A stretch of 49,224 nucleotides of DNA from Candidatus Roizmanbacteria bacterium (GCA_016181725.1 JACOYT010000020.1:1-49224); one strand, 5' to 3'. Positions 1 through 9,362 are shown, counted from the stretch's first letter. The notes: generated from the letters alone by a model not told the origin. Made by a program: numbers and translations.

Positions 1-77
1 GCAAAAAATTGGTATCTTCGCTTTCTGACATTATTGGTTTGGATCCGTACTCTTCGAATCTCTTACTTTTTTAATAT

Positions 78-125
78 TGAATTTTGAGTATTGAATGAAA
101 ATTGGTACTTGAAAATTGAAAATTT
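78..125. repeat. A/T-rich degenerate filler at the left edge
   Basis: This stretch is built from near-repeats of units such as TTGAATTTTGAG and TTGAAAATTGAAAATT. The same style of low-complexity spacer recurs at 14737-14760, 17753-17785, 22401-22439 and 25676-25726. Bases 1-77 upstream carry no recognisable gene. They could hold the 3' end of a gene cut by the window edge, but nothing supports a specific call. Confidence 0.5.
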
Positions 126-1448
126 CTAATATGTCGCTTGTATTGTGTACGTTAAGTCTTCTTTAACCACAAATGCTTTTTGAGGATAGAAGGGGAGGCG
201 TCTTGTTATCCTATCTTTTGGTATGAGAACCTTGCCGACAAATGCAGGAATCTCCTCATACGTTTTGTTGTATATATATACCTTATTTTCATCGAAGTAG
301 TATTGGGCTAGGAAGTAATCAAGCTCGGTTGATACATATACGAGGTCGTTTGGTCCTGAAAGATTCTTGATCTCGCCCATGAGATTTTTTACCGGAGCTT
401 TTTTACGATGTACCAGTTGAAGATTGGTATAGTGCAAGGCAAAAGCAACAAGAAGGACTACAAAGAGAATTTTCATATGCGTATCGAAATGTTTGAATAT
501 AAAGACAAGAAGCAGGAAGAAGCCGACTGAAGAGAAGATGAAATACCGGGGGAGAAAGAGCGGTTTTACAAAAGAGAGAAAATATGCGGCAAGTGGCGTA
601 AAAAATGACCATAAGAGAAGAAGATATAAAAGATCGTATTTTCTTTCCCGCTCTTTTATTATGAGATGAACTCCTTTTAAGATAAAAAGGTAAAGGATGA
701 TGGCGCCAGGGAGGAGAAATCGATCAAAAAAGGCAAAATCAAACTCATATCCCAAATACAGTATCGAAGGAAGATTCCAAATACTTTCGTTCTTAGCCGG
801 TAAAATCCAAAACCCTTGCGCAAAAAGGGCGTTATTGGTAAAGAGAAAGATGACCCAAGGGATAAAAATGAAAAAAGAAAACGCCATGGCTTTGAACTTT
901 GCTATCTTCAGTCTTTTTGAGTTTGAGTTGAGCGCTACGTAGAGCAGTTGGGACAGAAGAACAAACACCATAAAGTAGTGCGTATAGAGTCCAAGGATCG
1001 TTGTGAGAATATACCATCTCCTTTTTTCAGTCTGTAAGAAGTAAAACGACATCGTTGCAAAGCAAGCAAACATCGCATACATCCGAGCCTCAAATGCATA
1101 ATAATTTAGGAAAGGGGAAAGAAGAAAAAGGATAAGATAAAGTACCAGCCACCGTGTTTTTACTTTAAGCACGTTTCGTAAAAAAAGGTAAACAAAAAAG
1201 AAAGTCGCGGCATAGAAAAGAAGAGAGAGTGAGCGAATTGCTATTTCCGATGTACCAAACATCTTCATCCATATATTAAGGATGAGATAGTAGAGAGGTG
1301 GGCTGAAGTCTTTTGGACTCAAGGTTATAATCTCGGAAAGACCTCGTTTTGCAAAAAGATAGGTATATGCCTCATCCCGCCAAAAGTCCCACACAAAGTA
1401 GGCAAGAGGAGTTTTAGTAAAGAGAAAATTAAGCATATATGTCATCAT
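126..1448 (-). CDS. GT-C type membrane glycosyltransferase (PMT/ArnT-like)
   Basis: This is a 440-residue polytopic membrane protein. Near the N-terminus it shows the GT-C family's luminal acidic motif in the context FWRDEAYTYL (about residues 22-31), followed by SPPLYYLILN and a GTSEIAIRSLS segment, as in mannosyl/arabinosyl transferases that use polyprenyl-phosphate sugars. About ten hydrophobic helices follow, and a short hydrophilic C-terminal domain starts around residue 350. The family transfers sugars from lipid-linked donors outside the membrane; the substrate here is unknown. An in-frame TGA just upstream fixes the start at or after 1448. The gene lies downstream of a GT2 gene on the same strand, across a hairpin-containing spacer, which suggests a shared role in envelope glycan synthesis. 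Confidence 0.75.
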   Translation of the reverse strand: MMTYMLNFLFTKTPLAYFVWDFWRDEAYTYLFAKRGLSEIITLSPKDFSPPLYYLILNIWMKMFGTSEIAIRSLSLLFYAATFFFVYLFLRNVLKVKTRWLVLYLILFLLSPFLNYYAFEARMYAMFACFATMSFYFLQTEKRRWYILTTILGLYTHYFMVFVLLSQLLYVALNSNSKRLKIAKFKAMAFSFFIFIPWVIFLFTNNALFAQGFWILPAKNESIWNLPSILYLGYEFDFAFFDRFLLPGAIILYLFILKGVHLIIKERERKYDLLYLLLLWSFFTPLAAYFLSFVKPLFLPRYFIFSSVGFFLLLVFIFKHFDTHMKILFVVLLVAFALHYTNLQLVHRKKAPVKNLMGEIKNLSGPNDLVYVSTELDYFLAQYYFDENKVYIYNKTYEEIPAFVGKVLIPKDRITRRLPFYPQKAFVVKEDLTYTIQATY

Positions 1449-1466
1449 GAATTCAATTCAGGATCT

Positions 1467-1495
1467 GCAGATCCCGAAACAAGTTCGGGATGACA
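1467..1495. repeat. Dispersed short palindrome (GCAGATCC...GGATGACA type)
   Basis: The sequence GCAGATCCCGAA-acaag-TTCGGGATGACA contains an 8-bp inverted repeat (ATCCCGAA/TTCGGGAT). The same frame, GCAGATCC...AGGATGACA, recurs at 45580-45609, so it is a dispersed REP-like unit rather than a single terminator. Confidence 0.6.
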
Positions 1496-1527
1496 GAAAA
1501 AGTTTGATGCTCAAACTTTTTCTGTCA
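1491..1527 (-). terminator. Perfect 17-bp hairpin at the end of the GT2 gene
   Basis: Arms 1491-1507 and 1511-1527 are perfect inverted complements (TGACAGAAAAAGTTTGA and its complement) around a TGC loop. The right arm encodes the last codons and the stop of the glycosyltransferase gene on the minus strand. The stem is strong but no clean U-tract follows, so the role may be mRNA 3'-end protection or termination. Confidence 0.55.
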
Positions 1528-2989
1528 CCTTATACTGAATTTTTTTCCCAAAGATAATGCGGGTGTGTGCTTCAAGAGCAGGAAGAGAGGAGAGGATGAA
1601 TGATACAACTGGCAGAAGATACCACTGCACGATAAGAAGGGGAAGGTTGGCAAGCCGAGTCTTTTGCGCAAGGCGCCGTCTCAGCTTTACATCAAGATAG
1701 GTATATACGAGAAGAAGCGCTGTTGAGACCGTTAAGATAAGACTTGAGAGCTGCGGCAAGAGAAAACCAAGAACCGTTCGTTTAAAAACAGGATTTATCA
1801 AAGGGGGGATGAGCGCGCTTACCGTGAGGACAAAAAATGAGGTTGGCCATAAAAGATGCGTTTCAGCAAGAAATACGATCTTCTTGAGTTTTACCCACGG
1901 CTTGATATGGGGCGTAAGAAAGGAGTGTTTAAGCGCATAGCCGATGTCTGAAACTCCCCATGCCCATCGCTTTTCTTGTTCGTATCTGTTCACAAGGGTT
2001 TTTATGAGTCCACCAGAGTATACCGCGTCGCCATTGACGATGGTATAAAGCGGCATGGTCCGTACTTTGTCTCCATATTTGAAAAAAGCCTGTAAGTAGA
2101 TATGCCAGTCCTCCGGGATAATATCCACATCCCAAAATCCTATCTTGTGAAGAAGCCAGAGACTTGTTGAGTAGGTTGAGATCTGGATGAGTTTATCTTT
2201 CCGTGACAAAAAGGCAAGTCGGAGAATTGACGAGAGCGTTGCTTGCATGCGCACAACAAAGGGGAGTTGTGGGAAGTTATTGTGAAGCATAACTGGACCC
2301 CAATAAAAATGATAGAGACGGCCACCATCTTTCAGATACTGGTAGGTAAGATATGAAAAATAATTTTTTGGAAGATGACTGTCTGCATCACAGATTGTTA
2401 TTAAAATATTCTCTCGGGAGACTTTCTTTCTTTCAAGCTCCGAATCTATAATTTTCGCGGCATAGGTCTGGTTGCTTGCTTTTCCTGCAGCTTCCCCTTC
2501 TTGGAGCTTGTGATAGGTTACTTTTACTTCGTTAAAATGTTTTTTGAACTTAGCAACGAGCGCTTTTGATTTCTTTTGTGCTTCTTTTTCGCGATCCTCA
2601 AATGCAAGGATAAGATGGAGGTTGTCGTAAGGGTAATCATTTTGCGCGAGGGCATTTATAGTTGACTCAAGCTTATGGAGCGGTTCCTGGTACGTTGGGA
2701 TTATGATGTAATGTTGGATTATTTTTGCTTTACTTTGAGATGTCACTTTTTTCCGAAAGGGGATTCGTTGGTAGATAAGGATCATCTTGTACGAGAGCGA
2801 TGCAAAATAGACTGTTTGGGTAGCTTTATAGAAAAAGTAGAGATCAAACGCAATAATAAAGTAGGCAACGACAGCCGGATGAAACGGTGAAAGCCATAGA
2901 GGGAGCGTTATAACGAGCCAAGTAGTGGTTGGAATGAGGACGTCGAAGAAGCGACTTAAGAATCTTGATCTTGCGATCCGCTCCGCCAT
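1511..2989 (-). CDS. Membrane family-2 glycosyltransferase (cellulose synthase-like)
   Basis: The 492-residue protein has two N-terminal membrane helices (about 20-60), a GT-A catalytic domain and a C-terminal membrane region (about 370-470). Catalytic features of processive-type GT2 enzymes are visible: IIIPTYQEP at the start of the nucleotide-sugar domain, the metal-binding CDADSH, the acidic PEDWHIY, and EKRWAWG resembling the Q/RxxRW acceptor motif. It likely polymerises or transfers sugar at the inner face of the membrane; the product is unknown. A minus-strand TATAAT at 2996-3001 lies 6 nt before the ATG with no Shine-Dalgarno, so the mRNA is probably leaderless. The last codons form a hairpin arm. 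Confidence 0.8.
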   Translation of the reverse strand: MAERIARSRFLSRFFDVLIPTTTWLVITLPLWLSPFHPAVVAYFIIAFDLYFFYKATQTVYFASLSYKMILIYQRIPFRKKVTSQSKAKIIQHYIIIPTYQEPLHKLESTINALAQNDYPYDNLHLILAFEDREKEAQKKSKALVAKFKKHFNEVKVTYHKLQEGEAAGKASNQTYAAKIIDSELERKKVSRENILITICDADSHLPKNYFSYLTYQYLKDGGRLYHFYWGPVMLHNNFPQLPFVVRMQATLSSILRLAFLSRKDKLIQISTYSTSLWLLHKIGFWDVDIIPEDWHIYLQAFFKYGDKVRTMPLYTIVNGDAVYSGGLIKTLVNRYEQEKRWAWGVSDIGYALKHSFLTPHIKPWVKLKKIVFLAETHLLWPTSFFVLTVSALIPPLINPVFKRTVLGFLLPQLSSLILTVSTALLLVYTYLDVKLRRRLAQKTRLANLPLLIVQWYLLPVVSFILSSLPALEAHTRIIFGKKIQYKVTEKV

Positions 2990-2995
2990 AAGGAT

Positions 2996-3001
2996 ATTAT
3001 A
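2996..3001 (-). promoter_or_regulatory. -10 box for the GT2 gene
   Basis: On the minus strand TATAAT is followed by 6 nt and then the ATG. A weak -35 (TAGACA) sits 18 nt upstream. The predicted transcription start falls on or next to the start codon. Confidence 0.55.
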
Positions 3002-3025
3002 ATGTATAGCGAGTAAGGTTGTCTA

Positions 3026-3055
3026 TTGACATCTACCCCATAGTCATGATATACT
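3026..3055 (+). promoter_or_regulatory. Sigma70-type promoter for the unknown gene at 3066
   Basis: TTGACA at 3026-3031 is separated by 18 nt from TATACT at 3050-3055, which also carries an extended TGa. The predicted start of transcription is only about 4 nt before the ATG at 3066. Confidence 0.65.
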
Positions 3056-3065
3056 TCTTTCTTAT

Positions 3066-3764
3066 ATGGCAATAGAACTTGCACGCTACTTAAGCGATCA
3101 ATTAGCCCGGCTCCCTAAGGATCACCCTGATAGGAAACTATTTGAGACTGATCTTGCTCGGGTCGCCAAATATAATGAACGAAAGAATCGATCAAGATCA
3201 ACCGAGACTCCATCAACTGAGGCGCCTGTCTTCACAGAGCGCACACGTGAAACACTCGAAGCTGCTGGTGCACTCATCTATGATAAAAAAGGTGAATCCA
3301 TTGAAGACCAACTCCAAGCCGGAAGGAACTTCTGGCATGTTGTTGATGTTGATCGAGTGAGAAAGACACCCTCTACCTTCGGTCAAGTTGCTATCTTTCC
3401 TACACGACATGAGTTTTTTCTACAAGGTAGCTTTAATCGATCATTGCCCAAGCAACTGATGCTTGCTGAAGCCGATGCAGTAGATCTTCGAGAACGCTTG
3501 GGAGATGAGCGTGTTGACATAGTTATCCCAAAAGTAGCAGCTGATATAACTGATGTTACCTTTCAACATCTTGATGCAACTGGTCAGCGACTTTTTGGCA
3601 ATGAGTTTGACCTTCTGTATGGTCGAACCCAAATGCCAACCACTGGTTCCGTCGTTGCCTCTGTTGGCTACTTCGGTGCTGATGACGGTCCGAGCGTCCA
3701 CGACTGGTTTGCTGGCTCTGGCTCTCCGCGTGTTGGAGCGGTGCGCTGGGTAGTGCCTAAGTAA
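3066..3764 (+). CDS. Unknown protein, 232 aa
   Basis: I do not recognise the family. The N-terminal 50 residues are hydrophilic and look helical, followed by a Ser/Thr/Pro-rich linker (residues 42-60). The rest looks like a compact globular domain with several Phe/Trp positions (NFWHVVDVDRV, EFFLQGSFNRS, SVHDWFAGSG). There is no signal peptide or membrane helix, so a cytoplasmic location is likely. The gene has its own strong promoter and a near-leaderless start, and converges on the helicase-nuclease gene. Codon choice looks less A-rich than in the ribosomal genes, but I could not quantify this. No function is offered. Confidence 0.7.
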   Translation: MAIELARYLSDQLARLPKDHPDRKLFETDLARVAKYNERKNRSRSTETPSTEAPVFTERTRETLEAAGALIYDKKGESIEDQLQAGRNFWHVVDVDRVRKTPSTFGQVAIFPTRHEFFLQGSFNRSLPKQLMLAEADAVDLRERLGDERVDIVIPKVAADITDVTFQHLDATGQRLFGNEFDLLYGRTQMPTTGSVVASVGYFGADDGPSVHDWFAGSGSPRVGAVRWVVPK

Positions 3765-3822
3765 GTCTTGAACATTGGATTCTTGATATTTTTGCTTTTT
3801 GTTTCTTTGAGCTTCCAGTTTT

Positions 3823-6753
3823 TTACTGCCAGGCTTCGCAGATCATGCGGAAGGGGCAGAAATCGCACCACGGGCCAACATGGGGCGGGTAATCTCCCTT
3901 TTTGATCTCACGTACGGTTTGTTTGACCGTGTCTTTTACCTTTACAATATCTTCTTCGGTTTTTTTCATTGAGAATTTCTCAAGATTCTGAAGATAGTAA
4001 AAAGAGAGCGTCACCTCGTCAAAAGGTTTGTTGTAGAGTCCTTTATCGGTTGCAGCAAGAAGGTAGATAGAAAGCTGCAAGTTTTCTTTGAGCTCCTTCT
4101 CTTTGGGTATTTTACCTGTTTTGTAATCAATAATCTCGATTCCGCCCCTTTTCATATTGTCAACTCGATCAATTTTTCCCGAAATCGTAATATCTCCAAC
4201 TTTGATCTTAAAGACTTTTTCCAAATCGATAATCTTAAGATCGGGATTGTGGAAGGTCTTAAAGTATCGCGTGAGCATACGTTCTCCCTCCTTCTTCATG
4301 CGGTTCTCGTGGGTTTTTGAAGCGTAACCGATAGGAACCCATGATGCCTTGTATGACTGAAGGAGCTGCTCAAGACCTATTTTTCTGTCTCGTAAAAATT
4401 CTTGGTAAAAAAGCTGGAGTGCCTTGTGGATGGTGGTTCCAAACGAGGCGGCAGAGGTTGGTATCGTGGGGATCTTCAAGATATATTGATATTTATAACG
4501 AAGTGGACACAAGAGGTATGTTTCAAGCTGTGAGAATGAGAAGGCCTCCGGCAGCTCACCTTTTTTTATCGAAGCCTCTTGTGTTTTTTTAAAGTCAAGC
4601 ATCGCAAAGGCTTTTCTTTCCTCTTTCTTTTCAGCAAGCTTTTCCTCAACGAAATCTACTCCAAGTGTCTCAAAGACAAAGGGGGAGAGTTTTCGCTCTC
4701 GTATCCCTGCGCCGTAAAACTGCGAAGCGGTAAGATACGCGCTATCCATGGCCCGCGTCAACCCCACATAAAACAGTCGCCTTTCCTCAAGAATATGGTA
4801 GTTCCCGATCGGCAAGATTTCCTTAATGAGCTCTTGAGGGATTGGGATTTTTTCTCTTCTCTCGCGGGTTGGGAAACGTCCAGTTGTCAAGTTCGCAAGA
4901 AACACAACCGGAAACTCAAGTCCTTTTGCCGAATGGGCGGTAAGGAGATTCACGGCATCGTAGGTAGTCGTCTCATCTTGCATGGCAAACGGTGATTCCC
5001 CAAGCTCCATACTCATTTTTATGAAATCAACCACGGTAGGTACTGAAGCGTCTTCGTGTTCTACCTCATATTTCTTCAACTTATCAAAGAAGCGTGAGAT
5101 ATTTACTGCAATTGTCTCCTCCTTAACGGTTTTGTAGTGGGTCAGACGACGCAAATATCCGGTATCCTCAAGAAAATAATAGAGGACTTGTCCTGCGGTA
5201 TCTTTCTTGACACGGGTAAGATGGCGAAGGATCATTGTGTAGATCTTATAGAGCTTTTCCTTGGACTCAGTTTTCAAAAGAGGCAGATGATCTTTATAGA
5301 TCCCAAACTCCTCCCGCGCCAATTCCTTCATGTGGAGCCCCAAGTAGATTTCTATCGCATGAAACAGGGAAAGGGAAGTCTTTTTTGAAAAAGAAAGAAG
5401 CAGCGCAACATCTTTTTTATCCAACTTGAAAATTTCCATATCCAAGACACGATACAAGGAAACAGAATCTTCAAGATCAGATAAAAAGGTGAGATATGCG
5501 ATAAGGTCTTTGACTTCCGGTTGCTTAAAAAGCATGCCAGGTCCCAAAAATTGAGAGGGGATTCCACGCCGGGCTAACGCTCGGTAGAAAGGATCGGCAT
5601 GGTTGTTTGCCCGAACAAGAATTGCAAAATCAGAGAAGGCGTATTTTTTTTTAAGTCGCAGGACTTCCTTTGCGATAAACTCTGCTTCTTCCTCGACACG
5701 ATCAGCAAGAAAGAAGCCTACTTCACTTGTCTGATTATTTCGTACAGAAATCAGGTTTTTCGAGATACCAAGGTGCGCCTCAAGGGTGTCGGGATCATTG
5801 TGTCTTATCAGTTTATATGCGGCATCGAGAAGCGTTTGACTTGAGCGATAATTTTTCTTAAGGGTCACCTGTTTTGCAGTCTTATAATCCTTCATAAAGG
5901 TAAGGATGTTTGAGACCGAGGCTCCTCGAAATTTGTAGATTGCTTGCGAGTCGTCGCCAACCACCGTAAGCTGGGGATTAGTCTTTGGGGGACAAAGCAA
6001 TTTTATAAGATCGTATTGAGCTATGTTTGTGTCTTGAAACTCATCGACAAGCACATATCGGAATTGCTCTTGATATTTAAGAAGGATATTTTTTCGTTTT
6101 CGAAAAAGGACAAGAAGATAGTATAAGAGGTCTGAAAAATCAAGACAGCCTTCTTTTATCTTGATTTTTTGATACGCGTCGTAAGCATGTGCTAATTCTA
6201 AATTTTTTTCTCGCTCTTGTTGCGGGATGTCAGATCGCTTTCGCTTTGCCCAGGTAAGGTATTCTTCTGGACTGATATCTTCATCTCGCAAACGGGAGAA
6301 GTGTGCAAGCAGCGCCTCAAGAAACTTATTGGGGTTTCCCAAAGGGCGAAAGTACTTGAGATTGAAGAGAAAGAGACGGTTTCTTAAGAAAATAACTGAC
6401 TCGGCTTGAGTTAAGAGCTTATAGGTTGGGGTTAAGCCGATATGCGCTATCTCCTCGCGAAGGATCTGATCGGCGAAGGAGTGAAAGGTTGAGATCCACA
6501 TCTGAAAATAGCCGTAAGGGAGAGTTTTATCTACGCGATCTTCCATCTCAAACGCTGCCTTCTCGGTAAACGTCAAAGCAAGGATTTCCTCAGGTTTTGC
6601 TTTCTTTTTTTCAATAAGGTGTTTTACTTTTTCTGCGATGACGTAAGTTTTTCCGGTTCCTGCGCCGGCAATGATAAGAAGAGGCCCTTTATCATAAAAA
6701 ACTGCCTTTTTTTGCTCTTCATTCAAAGAAACTCCGTTGCCCAAAGCCGCCAT
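3823..6753 (-). CDS. UvrD/Rep-family helicase fused to a RecB-like PD-(D/E)XK nuclease
   Basis: The product is about 976 residues. The N-terminal superfamily 1A helicase has Walker A AGAGTGKT (about 28-35), the Walker B DEFQDT, GDDSQAIYKFRGA, and motif VI-like GLTRAMD. The C-terminal 200 residues form a RecB-type nuclease: LLCPLRYKYQY, then GKIDRV, then IIDYKTGK with the catalytic D and K, then a WCDFCPFRMIC cluster. The four cysteines suggest an Fe-S staple as in AddB-type nucleases. It likely processes DNA ends in recombinational repair as a single chain in place of separate RecBCD/AddAB subunits. I chose the ATG at 6753 over a TTG at 6774 because a minus-strand TACAAT with extended -10 lies just upstream, with GGGGAAGG before the ATG. 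Confidence 0.88.
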   Translation of the reverse strand: MAALGNGVSLNEEQKKAVFYDKGPLLIIAGAGTGKTYVIAEKVKHLIEKKKAKPEEILALTFTEKAAFEMEDRVDKTLPYGYFQMWISTFHSFADQILREEIAHIGLTPTYKLLTQAESVIFLRNRLFLFNLKYFRPLGNPNKFLEALLAHFSRLRDEDISPEEYLTWAKRKRSDIPQQEREKNLELAHAYDAYQKIKIKEGCLDFSDLLYYLLVLFRKRKNILLKYQEQFRYVLVDEFQDTNIAQYDLIKLLCPPKTNPQLTVVGDDSQAIYKFRGASVSNILTFMKDYKTAKQVTLKKNYRSSQTLLDAAYKLIRHNDPDTLEAHLGISKNLISVRNNQTSEVGFFLADRVEEEAEFIAKEVLRLKKKYAFSDFAILVRANNHADPFYRALARRGIPSQFLGPGMLFKQPEVKDLIAYLTFLSDLEDSVSLYRVLDMEIFKLDKKDVALLLSFSKKTSLSLFHAIEIYLGLHMKELAREEFGIYKDHLPLLKTESKEKLYKIYTMILRHLTRVKKDTAGQVLYYFLEDTGYLRRLTHYKTVKEETIAVNISRFFDKLKKYEVEHEDASVPTVVDFIKMSMELGESPFAMQDETTTYDAVNLLTAHSAKGLEFPVVFLANLTTGRFPTRERREKIPIPQELIKEILPIGNYHILEERRLFYVGLTRAMDSAYLTASQFYGAGIRERKLSPFVFETLGVDFVEEKLAEKKEERKAFAMLDFKKTQEASIKKGELPEAFSFSQLETYLLCPLRYKYQYILKIPTIPTSAASFGTTIHKALQLFYQEFLRDRKIGLEQLLQSYKASWVPIGYASKTHENRMKKEGERMLTRYFKTFHNPDLKIIDLEKVFKIKVGDITISGKIDRVDNMKRGGIEIIDYKTGKIPKEKELKENLQLSIYLLAATDKGLYNKPFDEVTLSFYYLQNLEKFSMKKTEEDIVKVKDTVKQTVREIKKGDYPPHVGPWCDFCPFRMICEAWQ

Positions 6754-6782
6754 ACCTTCCCCATTGTAGCACAAGAGCTAAA

Positions 6783-6803
6783 GTTACACCTCGGAGGTGT
6801 AAC
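6783..6803. repeat. Short palindrome GTTACACCTC-g-GAGGTGTAAC
   Basis: Two 10-nt arms surround one central base, in the spacer between the DUF1189 gene and the helicase gene. A related hairpin with the core CACCT-nGG-AGGTG occurs at 28856-28872, so this belongs to a small family of dispersed palindromes. Confidence 0.55.
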
Positions 6804-6813
6804 GATTTGCGGA

Positions 6814-7650
6814 TTATTTTTTTGGTTTGTCAAGGTATGCCTCGTAGAGACCGGAGACAACGAATACAACAACAAGGATGAAAAAGAGGGGAGGAGCGAT
6901 CACCATATTAAAACCCGGATAGTTTAGGAGGTGGCTAAAAACAAACGGAAGAGAGACCGCGTGAAACGAGAGCTGATATGTTTTTGCAAAGCTATGTTTT
7001 TTAGTAAAGAGGCGAAATACCAGATAGCATACCGCACTAACCACAAGAAGATATACCAGGTAACCTAACGTGATAAATACGGGAACGGCAAAGACGGAAA
7101 CAACCAAAAGAGCCAGAACAAACCAGATTGCAACCGCCTCAATCACCGATACAAACCGGTCAACATTCTTTTTTTCAAGAACAAATTTTCCATCTTGTGG
7201 ATAGGGGAATATGCGTTCTTCAATTTGAAGTTTTTTATTCAGCACGATGTGTTTATTAGTAAAGAGAATATACGATTGATACTCATTGATTTTTTCAGCC
7301 GCTGCGCCTTCATCAACTACTGCAACAAGCACATTTTTCTCATCTTGTTTCACCCTGAAAAAGTAGGGCCTCTGGTAGTTTGAGAGCAATCTGCCGCCGC
7401 CTAAAGCTATCTTAAGATCTTTTGGATACGATTTGAGGCTTTGTAAAAGCGCGTTGAAATCTGATGCGACATTACTTTGATAGGCGCGTATCGCAACGGA
7501 AAGCACAAGGACGAGATTGGTAAAAAAGACAAGGACAAAGAAGTATTTAAACGTAAATGAAAAAGGGATCTTAAGAAGTTTTCGGTAGTAGACAGGTTGC
7601 GGGATGAGACTGTTTTTAAGAACATGAAAAAAGGTCTTGACTTTTCGCAT
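6814..7650 (-). CDS. DUF1189-like membrane protein
   Basis: The 278-residue protein starts with the pattern typical of DUF1189 proteins, a short basic segment followed by a phrase like SLIPQPVYYRKLLKIPF and then a first helix (about 30-55). A roughly 110-residue extracytoplasmic stretch follows, then four or five helices from about residue 165 to the end. The function of the family is unknown. The gene is transcribed away from tuf and toward the helicase gene, with only a palindrome between them. Confidence 0.7.
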   Translation of the reverse strand: MRKVKTFFHVLKNSLIPQPVYYRKLLKIPFSFTFKYFFVLVFFTNLVLVLSVAIRAYQSNVASDFNALLQSLKSYPKDLKIALGGGRLLSNYQRPYFFRVKQDEKNVLVAVVDEGAAAEKINEYQSYILFTNKHIVLNKKLQIEERIFPYPQDGKFVLEKKNVDRFVSVIEAVAIWFVLALLVVSVFAVPVFITLGYLVYLLVVSAVCYLVFRLFTKKHSFAKTYQLSFHAVSLPFVFSHLLNYPGFNMVIAPPLFFILVVVFVVSGLYEAYLDKPKK

Positions 7651-7695
7651 CGTGGACTTTATGATAGATTTTTAAAGAGAAAAAATCAACTCCGT

Positions 7696-7724
7696 TTGCA
7701 AATTTCTCTGTTCGGAGATATAAT
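7696..7724 (+). promoter_or_regulatory. Promoter of the tuf-ribosomal operon
   Basis: TTGCAA at 7696-7701, a 17-nt spacer and TATAAT at 7719-7724 form a close match to a sigma70 promoter. Transcription should begin near 7731, giving a leader of about 12 nt (U-rich, no Shine-Dalgarno) before tuf. Confidence 0.75.
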
Positions 7725-7742
7725 TAATCTCATTATTTTTTT

Positions 7743-8927
7743 ATGGCAGAAGGTGTATTTCAAAGAACAAAGCCGCATTTGAATGTTGGGACGATCGGTC
7801 ATGTCGATCATGGGAAAACCACATTGACATCTGCAATCCATACGGTACTTGCAAAAAAAGGCATGGCAAAAGCCCTCAAGTACGAGGATATTGACAAAGC
7901 TCCTGAGGAAAAAGCAAGAGGATTGACCATCAACATCCACCACTCCGAATATGAGACAGAGAAAAGACATTACGCGCATATCGATGCGCCAGGACATGCG
8001 GATTATATTAAAAACATGATTACCGGTGCTGCACAGATGGACGGAGCAATCCTTGTTGTATCAGCTCCTGATGGTCCGATGCCTCAGACAAGAGAGCATA
8101 TCCTTCTTGCAAAACAGGTAAATGTGCCTGCGATTGTTGTTTTCTTAAATAAAACAGACATGGTGCAAGATAAAGAGATTTTGGATCTTGTTGAGATGGA
8201 GGTAAGAGACTTACTTAAGAAATATGGGTATCCGGGAGACAAAGCTCCTATTATTAAAGGCTCTGCTTTAAAAGCTACGCAGGGTGATGCCGAAGCAGAA
8301 AAAGCGATCGAGGAATTGATGAAGGCGGTTGATGAGCATATTCCTGAACCTACCCGGGATGTTGATAAGCCCTTTTTGATGCCGGTTGAGGATGTCTTTA
8401 CCATTCAGGGCCGAGGAACGGTTGTAACCGGCCGTGTTGAACGCGGTATTTTGAAGCTCAATGAAGAGATTGAGATCGTTGGATTAAAAGCAAGTAAAAA
8501 GACGGTTGTGACCGGAATCGAGATGTTCAGAAAGTCGCTTGATGAAGCTCGCGCAGGTGATAATACCGGACTTTTGCTTCGTGGAGTTGAGAAGACCGAC
8601 GTGCAGCGAGGCCAGGTAATTGCAAAGCCAGGATCAGTCACTCCTCATACCGAGTTTGAGGCAGAGATTTATGTTTTGACAAAGGAGGAGGGCGGCCGCC
8701 ACACGCCATTTTTCAAAGGATATCGGCCGCAGTTTTACATAAGAACAACCGATGTAACAGGCGAGGTGACTCTCCCATCTGGCGTTGAGATGGTTATGCC
8801 AGGCGACAATGTAAAAGTAAGCGCGAAATTAATTTATCCCGTTGCGATGGAGGATGGACTCCGATTTGCCATTCGCGAGGGAGGACACACGGTTGGCGCA
8901 GGGGTGGTAACGAAAGTACTGAAATAA
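7743..8927 (+). CDS. tuf: Elongation factor Tu
   Basis: The 394-residue GTPase delivers aminoacyl-tRNA to the ribosome. The GTP-binding motifs are all visible: GHVDHGKT (19-26), DAPGH in the G3 loop, NKTD for guanine specificity, and SALKA. The length is normal for bacterial EF-Tu and domains II and III are complete to the C-terminus. It is the first gene of the block and is followed after 35 nt by rpsJ. The rest of the classical str operon (rpsL, rpsG, fusA) is not upstream; a DUF1189 gene transcribed the other way lies there instead. Confidence 0.98.
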   Translation: MAEGVFQRTKPHLNVGTIGHVDHGKTTLTSAIHTVLAKKGMAKALKYEDIDKAPEEKARGLTINIHHSEYETEKRHYAHIDAPGHADYIKNMITGAAQMDGAILVVSAPDGPMPQTREHILLAKQVNVPAIVVFLNKTDMVQDKEILDLVEMEVRDLLKKYGYPGDKAPIIKGSALKATQGDAEAEKAIEELMKAVDEHIPEPTRDVDKPFLMPVEDVFTIQGRGTVVTGRVERGILKLNEEIEIVGLKASKKTVVTGIEMFRKSLDEARAGDNTGLLLRGVEKTDVQRGQVIAKPGSVTPHTEFEAEIYVLTKEEGGRHTPFFKGYRPQFYIRTTDVTGEVTLPSGVEMVMPGDNVKVSAKLIYPVAMEDGLRFAIREGGHTVGAGVVTKVLK

Positions 8928-8962
8928 ATCCGACTTAATTCACATAAAGCACATTTAAAACT

Positions 8963-9271
8963 ATGCCGAAGGGTAGAATAAGAATCAAATTAAAAGCTTA
9001 TGATCATAGGCTCATTGATGATACTTGTCAGAAGATTGTTGATGTTGCGATAAAGACTGGCGCTTCTGTCGTTGGTCCGGTTCCCTTACCTACAAAAAAA
9101 GAAGTCTTCATCGTTAATAAATCTCCCTTCACGGACAAAGATGCGCGCGAACACTTCGGCTTAAAAATCCACAAAAGACTTCTGGATCTCGTAAACCCCA
9201 CAAACCAAACCATAGATTCCCTTCGCCACATCGAACTCCCAGCCGGCGTCGAAGTAGACTTAAAGATGTAG
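8963..9271 (+). CDS. rpsJ: 30S ribosomal protein S10
   Basis: The 102-residue protein matches S10 over its whole length, including RIKLKAYDHRLID at the N-terminus and the loop segment VGPVPLPTKK. S10 sits in the 30S head and also serves as NusE in antitermination. In most bacteria rplC follows directly. Here about 930 nt separate the two, occupied by an inverted-repeat cassette and a regulatory leader. Confidence 0.97.
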   Translation: MPKGRIRIKLKAYDHRLIDDTCQKIVDVAIKTGASVVGPVPLPTKKEVFIVNKSPFTDKDAREHFGLKIHKRLLDLVNPTNQTIDSLRHIELPAGVEVDLKM

Positions 9272-9362
9272 CGCTGTCTTTTACCCACTTTATCTACACC
9301 CAGCACTCCCATACTTTCGATAACCCTTACCACTTTTCTGCTATAGCATGAAAGCTGTAGTA

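Noticed and set aside
1-88. Tail of a plus-strand gene at the left edge
   Set aside because: Two frames are open to a stop (near 84 and 87) but neither gives a recognisable C-terminus in so short a stretch.
6754-6774. TTG start for the helicase-nuclease gene
   Set aside because: It overlaps the -10 box; ATG 6753 has better context.
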